DNA from: Izhakiella capsodis
GTDB taxonomy: Bacteria > Pseudomonadota > Gammaproteobacteria > Enterobacterales > Enterobacteriaceae
Direction: 5' to 3'
DNA length: 64,000 nucleotides
Assembly: GCF_900115045.1 (NCBI RefSeq)
Contig: NZ_FOVC01000001.1
Coordinates: 1 to 64,000 of the forward strand
The notes beneath the pieces are model-generated. The model saw nothing but the letters and a program-made list of their open reading frames with translations. It searched no databases and was not told where the DNA came from. Position 1 is the stretch's first letter. Every line of letters starts with the position of its first letter. This document shows, piece after piece, positions 61,833 to 64,000 of the stretch. Both the position numbers and the translations under genes were made by a program.

Positions 61833-62237
61833 GTGAGTACAGCGTTGTTCCGATGGCCGGTACGGGTTTACTACGAAGACACTGATGCAGGTGGTGTGGT
61901 TTACCATGCCAGCTATATTGCTTTTTATGAACGAGCCAGAACGGAAATGCTGCGTCAGTATCATTTCAACCAACAGGCCCTGTTAGAACAGCAGATCGCA
62001 TTTGTCGTTCGACGCATGGCGGTGGAATATTATGCCGCCGCCCGGCTTGATGACCTGTTGGAAGTCCAATGTGAAATAGCTGCAATGTCTCGTGCTACTA
62101 TGACGTTTGCCCAACGAATCATTAATGCAGGTGGTCAGCTGCTGAATGAGGCAGAAGTTCTGATCGCCTGCATCAATCCCTATCAGATGAAGCCTATTGC
62201 GCTTCCTAAGTCTATTGTCGCGGAGTTCAAGCAGTGA
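61833..62237 (+). CDS. ybgC: Tol-Pal system-associated acyl-CoA thioesterase
   Basis: A 134-residue hotdog-fold thioesterase. Active-site Asp in YYEDTDAGGVVYHASYIAF. Start GTG 61833 after AGGAT. First gene of the ybgC-tolQ-tolR-tolA run, overlapping tolQ by four bases. In E. coli it acts on acyl-CoA or acyl-ACP and binds phospholipid synthesis enzymes. Confidence 0.95.
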   Translation: MSTALFRWPVRVYYEDTDAGGVVYHASYIAFYERARTEMLRQYHFNQQALLEQQIAFVVRRMAVEYYAAARLDDLLEVQCEIAAMSRATMTFAQRIINAGGQLLNEAEVLIACINPYQMKPIALPKSIVAEFKQ

Positions 62238-62920
62238 CTGACATGAACGTTATTGATTTGTTCCTGAAGGCCAGCCTTCTGGTGAAACTTATCATGTTGA
62301 TTTTGATCGGCTTCTCTATCGCTTCCTGGGCGGTAATCATTCAAAGAACGCGTATTCTGAACGCCGCAGGGCGTGAGGCCAGTGCTTTCGAAGATAAATT
62401 CTGGTCGGGGATTGAGCTATCTCGTCTTTATCAGGAAAGCCAGGCGCGTCGTGACGAGCTTTCCGGCTCTGAACAAATTTTTTACGCTGGTTTCAAAGAA
62501 TTTGCACGACTGCACCGAGCAAACAGCCACGCACCTGAAGCTGTAATTGAGGGCGCGTCGCGGGCGATGCGAATTTCCATGAACCGTGAGATCGAAGCGT
62601 TGGAAACGCATATCCCGTTTCTTGGCACGGTGGGGTCAATTAGCCCCTACATTGGCCTTTTTGGGACAGTCTGGGGGATTATGCACGCTTTTATTGCGCT
62701 CGGTGCGGTTAAGCAGGCTACCTTACAGATGGTCGCACCTGGTATCGCTGAGGCGCTAATCGCTACTGCCATCGGTCTTTTTGCTGCTATCCCAGCCGTT
62801 ATGGCCTATAACCGTCTTAATCAGCGGGTGAATAAGCTGGAACTCAACTATGACAACTTCATGGAAGAGTTTACCGCGATTTTGCACCGTCAGGCTTTCT
62901 CCAGCGAGAATAGTAAATAA
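62234..62920 (+). CDS. tolQ: Tol-Pal system proton channel subunit TolQ
   Basis: An inner-membrane motor protein, 228 residues with three TM helices, nearly identical to E. coli (LFLKASLLVKLIMLILIGFS, HIPFLGTVGSISPYIGLFGT, GIAEALIATAIGLFAAIPAV). With TolR it uses the proton gradient to energise TolA during cell division. Start GTG 62234 gives MTDMNVID; an ATG lies three codons later. Confidence 0.97.
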   Translation: MTDMNVIDLFLKASLLVKLIMLILIGFSIASWAVIIQRTRILNAAGREASAFEDKFWSGIELSRLYQESQARRDELSGSEQIFYAGFKEFARLHRANSHAPEAVIEGASRAMRISMNREIEALETHIPFLGTVGSISPYIGLFGTVWGIMHAFIALGAVKQATLQMVAPGIAEALIATAIGLFAAIPAVMAYNRLNQRVNKLELNYDNFMEEFTAILHRQAFSSENSK

Positions 62921-62934
62921 GCAGGAGGTTGCGT

Positions 62935-63363
62935 ATGGCCAGATCGCGAGGTCGTAACAGTCGCGCCCTGAAGTCGGAGATTAACATCGTTCCACTGCTT
63001 GATGTGCTGTTGGTGTTGCTGCTCATTTTTATGGCAACAGCGCCGATTATCACGCAAAGTGTTGAGGTGGATTTGCCTGATGCAACCGACTCTAAAACGG
63101 TTTCAAATGACGATACTCCACCGGTCATCCTGGAGGTGTCCGGCGTCGGGCAGTACAGTCTGGTGGTCGACCACGACCGCATGACACAGTTACCCCCCGA
63201 GCAAGTTATTGCAGAAGCGCAACGTCGAATGGTAGCAAATCCAAAAACTGTCTTCCTGATTGGAGGGGCAAAGGAAGTGCCTTACGATGAAATTATTAAA
63301 GCGTTGAATCTGTTGCATCAGGCGGGGGTTAAATCCGTGGGTCTGATGACGCACCCGATTTAA
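62935..63363 (+). CDS. tolR: Tol-Pal system protein TolR
   Basis: A 142-residue protein with one TM helix containing the proton-path Asp (NIVPLLDVLLVLLLIFMATA) and a periplasmic peptidoglycan-binding domain. The ATG at 62935 follows GCAGGAGGTTGCGT; a TTG two codons earlier is unlikely. Confidence 0.96.
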   Translation: MARSRGRNSRALKSEINIVPLLDVLLVLLLIFMATAPIITQSVEVDLPDATDSKTVSNDDTPPVILEVSGVGQYSLVVDHDRMTQLPPEQVIAEAQRRMVANPKTVFLIGGAKEVPYDEIIKALNLLHQAGVKSVGLMTHPI

Positions 63364-63391
63364 CTCAGCGAATCAGTTTGGGAAAGCAAGA

Positions 63392-64000
63392 GTGTCAAAG
63401 GCAACCGGACAGAACGACAAATTAAAACGGGCGATCATCATTTCGGTAGTGCTGCATATTCTGCTGATTGCGCTGCTGATTTGGAGTTCGTTTGATGAAA
63501 ATTTTGATGCCAGCGCTGGTGGTGGCGGTGGGGATATTGATGCGGTAATGGTCGATCCTGGTGCGGTTGTAGACCAGTACAATCGACAGCTAAATCAGCA
63601 AGCAGATAGCCAGCATGCGGAGCAGCAGCGTAAAAATCAGGCTGAGCAGCAGGCTGAAGAATTACAGCAGCAACAGGCCGCAGAACAGCAGCGTCTGAAA
63701 GCGATGGAAAAAGAACGCCTTCAGGCTCAGGAACAGGCGAAGCAGCAGGCGGAAAAACAGGCCGAGCAGCAACGTCAGGCTGAGCAAGCAGTCAAGCAGG
63801 CTCAGGAGCAGCAAAAGGCGGCTGAAGCCGCAGCGGCAAAAGCTAAAGCAGATGCTGAAGCCCGGGCCGATGCCCAGGCAAAAGCTGCTGCGGACGCTAA
63901 AGCAAAGGCTGAAGCCGAAGCGAAGAGCGCGGCAGCTGCTGCGCAAAAGCAGGCGGAAGAGAAGGCCAGACAGGTCGCCAGGCAAAAAGCGGCTCAGGAA
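63392..64000 (+). CDS. tolA: Cell envelope integrity protein TolA, 5' part
   Basis: The first 203 codons, running off the window. Start GTG 63392 (MSKATGQNDKLKRAIIISVV). One TM helix at about residues 13-34, then a Gly-rich link (SAGGGGGDIDAVMVD), then the start of the long Lys/Ala/Glu/Gln-rich helix that spans the periplasm. The helical repeat here is unusually Gln-rich (EQQRKNQAEQQAEELQQQQA). It connects TolQR to Pal and the outer membrane. Confidence 0.96.
   Translation, partial: MSKATGQNDKLKRAIIISVVLHILLIALLIWSSFDENFDASAGGGGGDIDAVMVDPGAVVDQYNRQLNQQADSQHAEQQRKNQAEQQAEELQQQQAAEQQRLKAMEKERLQAQEQAKQQAEKQAEQQRQAEQAVKQAQEQQKAAEAAAAKAKADAEARADAQAKAAADAKAKAEAEAKSAAAAAQKQAEEKARQVARQKAAQE

Noticed and set aside
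1..64000. CRISPR arrays, tRNA genes, or complete secretion-system clusters
   Set aside because: No regularly spaced repeats, cloverleaf sequences or secretion gene clusters were seen; the only short tandem repeat is the 12-bp coding unit at 29070-29189.

Overview
The window reads as a chromosomal segment of a plant- or insect-associated enterobacterium of the Erwiniaceae, most likely Erwinia or a close relative. Almost every backbone gene has a recognisable Escherichia coli counterpart in collinear order. The losses and gains are the kind expected of Erwinia: no mngRAB before cydA, no ygaZH, pcp where E. coli has pxpBAC, a long YbgA, and a lone kdpE. Genus assignment is inference from memory of protein families; no search was run.

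Layout. 1-113: 3' end of a 5S rRNA and the rrn terminator. 327-8580: kgtP, yfiM, pssA, patZ, tapT, trxC, yfiF. 8651-12098: emrB, emrA, emrR (efflux and its repressor). 12598-15986: proX, proW, proV (glycine betaine ABC importer). 16382-20140: nrdF, nrdE, nrdI, nrdH (class Ib ribonucleotide reductase) behind an NrdR-like box. 20694-24040: ygaC, a lipoprotein, speG, tsx, alaE. 24364-33042 is an accessory stretch ending at the 3' end of ssrA (tmRNA), a classic prophage insertion site. It holds two small lipoproteins, a LEA-like periplasmic protein, a cluster of GTTCAC iteron-like repeats, a frameshifted membrane-anchored small protein, a decayed P4-type primase (alpha) gene, an unrecognised fragment, a secreted Asn/Tyr-rich prion-like protein and a complete ISL3-type element. 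33083-34855: ssrA, smpB, ratA, ratB. At about 34.9 kb the order jumps, relative to E. coli, from the ssrA neighbourhood to the fur-tol neighbourhood: fur, fldA, ybfE, ybfF, seqA, pgm, kdpE, ybfA, ybgA, phrB, ybgI, pcp, nei, gltA, sdhCDAB, sucABCD, cydABX-ybgE, ybgC-tolQR-tolA (tolA runs off the end).

How the genes work together. gltA, sdhCDAB and sucABCD form the oxidative TCA block (citrate synthase; 2-oxoglutarate to fumarate), and cydABX supplies the high-affinity quinol oxidase. The ybgC-tol block begins the Tol-Pal envelope system. nrdHIEF, fur and fldA link iron and oxidative stress to DNA precursor supply and electron transfer; trxC is in the same functional area. proVWX and emrRAB are osmotic and drug-stress modules.

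The most interesting object is the 2,215-bp element at 30487-32701. It has ISL3-type terminal inverted repeats, a perfect 8-bp target duplication (TTATTTAT), a transposase gene interrupted by an in-frame TAG, and a passenger gene lying inside the repeats. The passenger encodes a 293-residue ADP-ribosyltransferase-like protein, a possible effector or toxin, in which the usual catalytic Glu position is His. Second is the secreted protein with ten tandem xYNN tetrapeptides followed by an Asn-rich tail (28971-29501). Third is the P4-satellite ruin (26.9-28.6 kb) with its iteron-like repeats and a broken membrane-anchored gene that could be a relic of satellite cargo.
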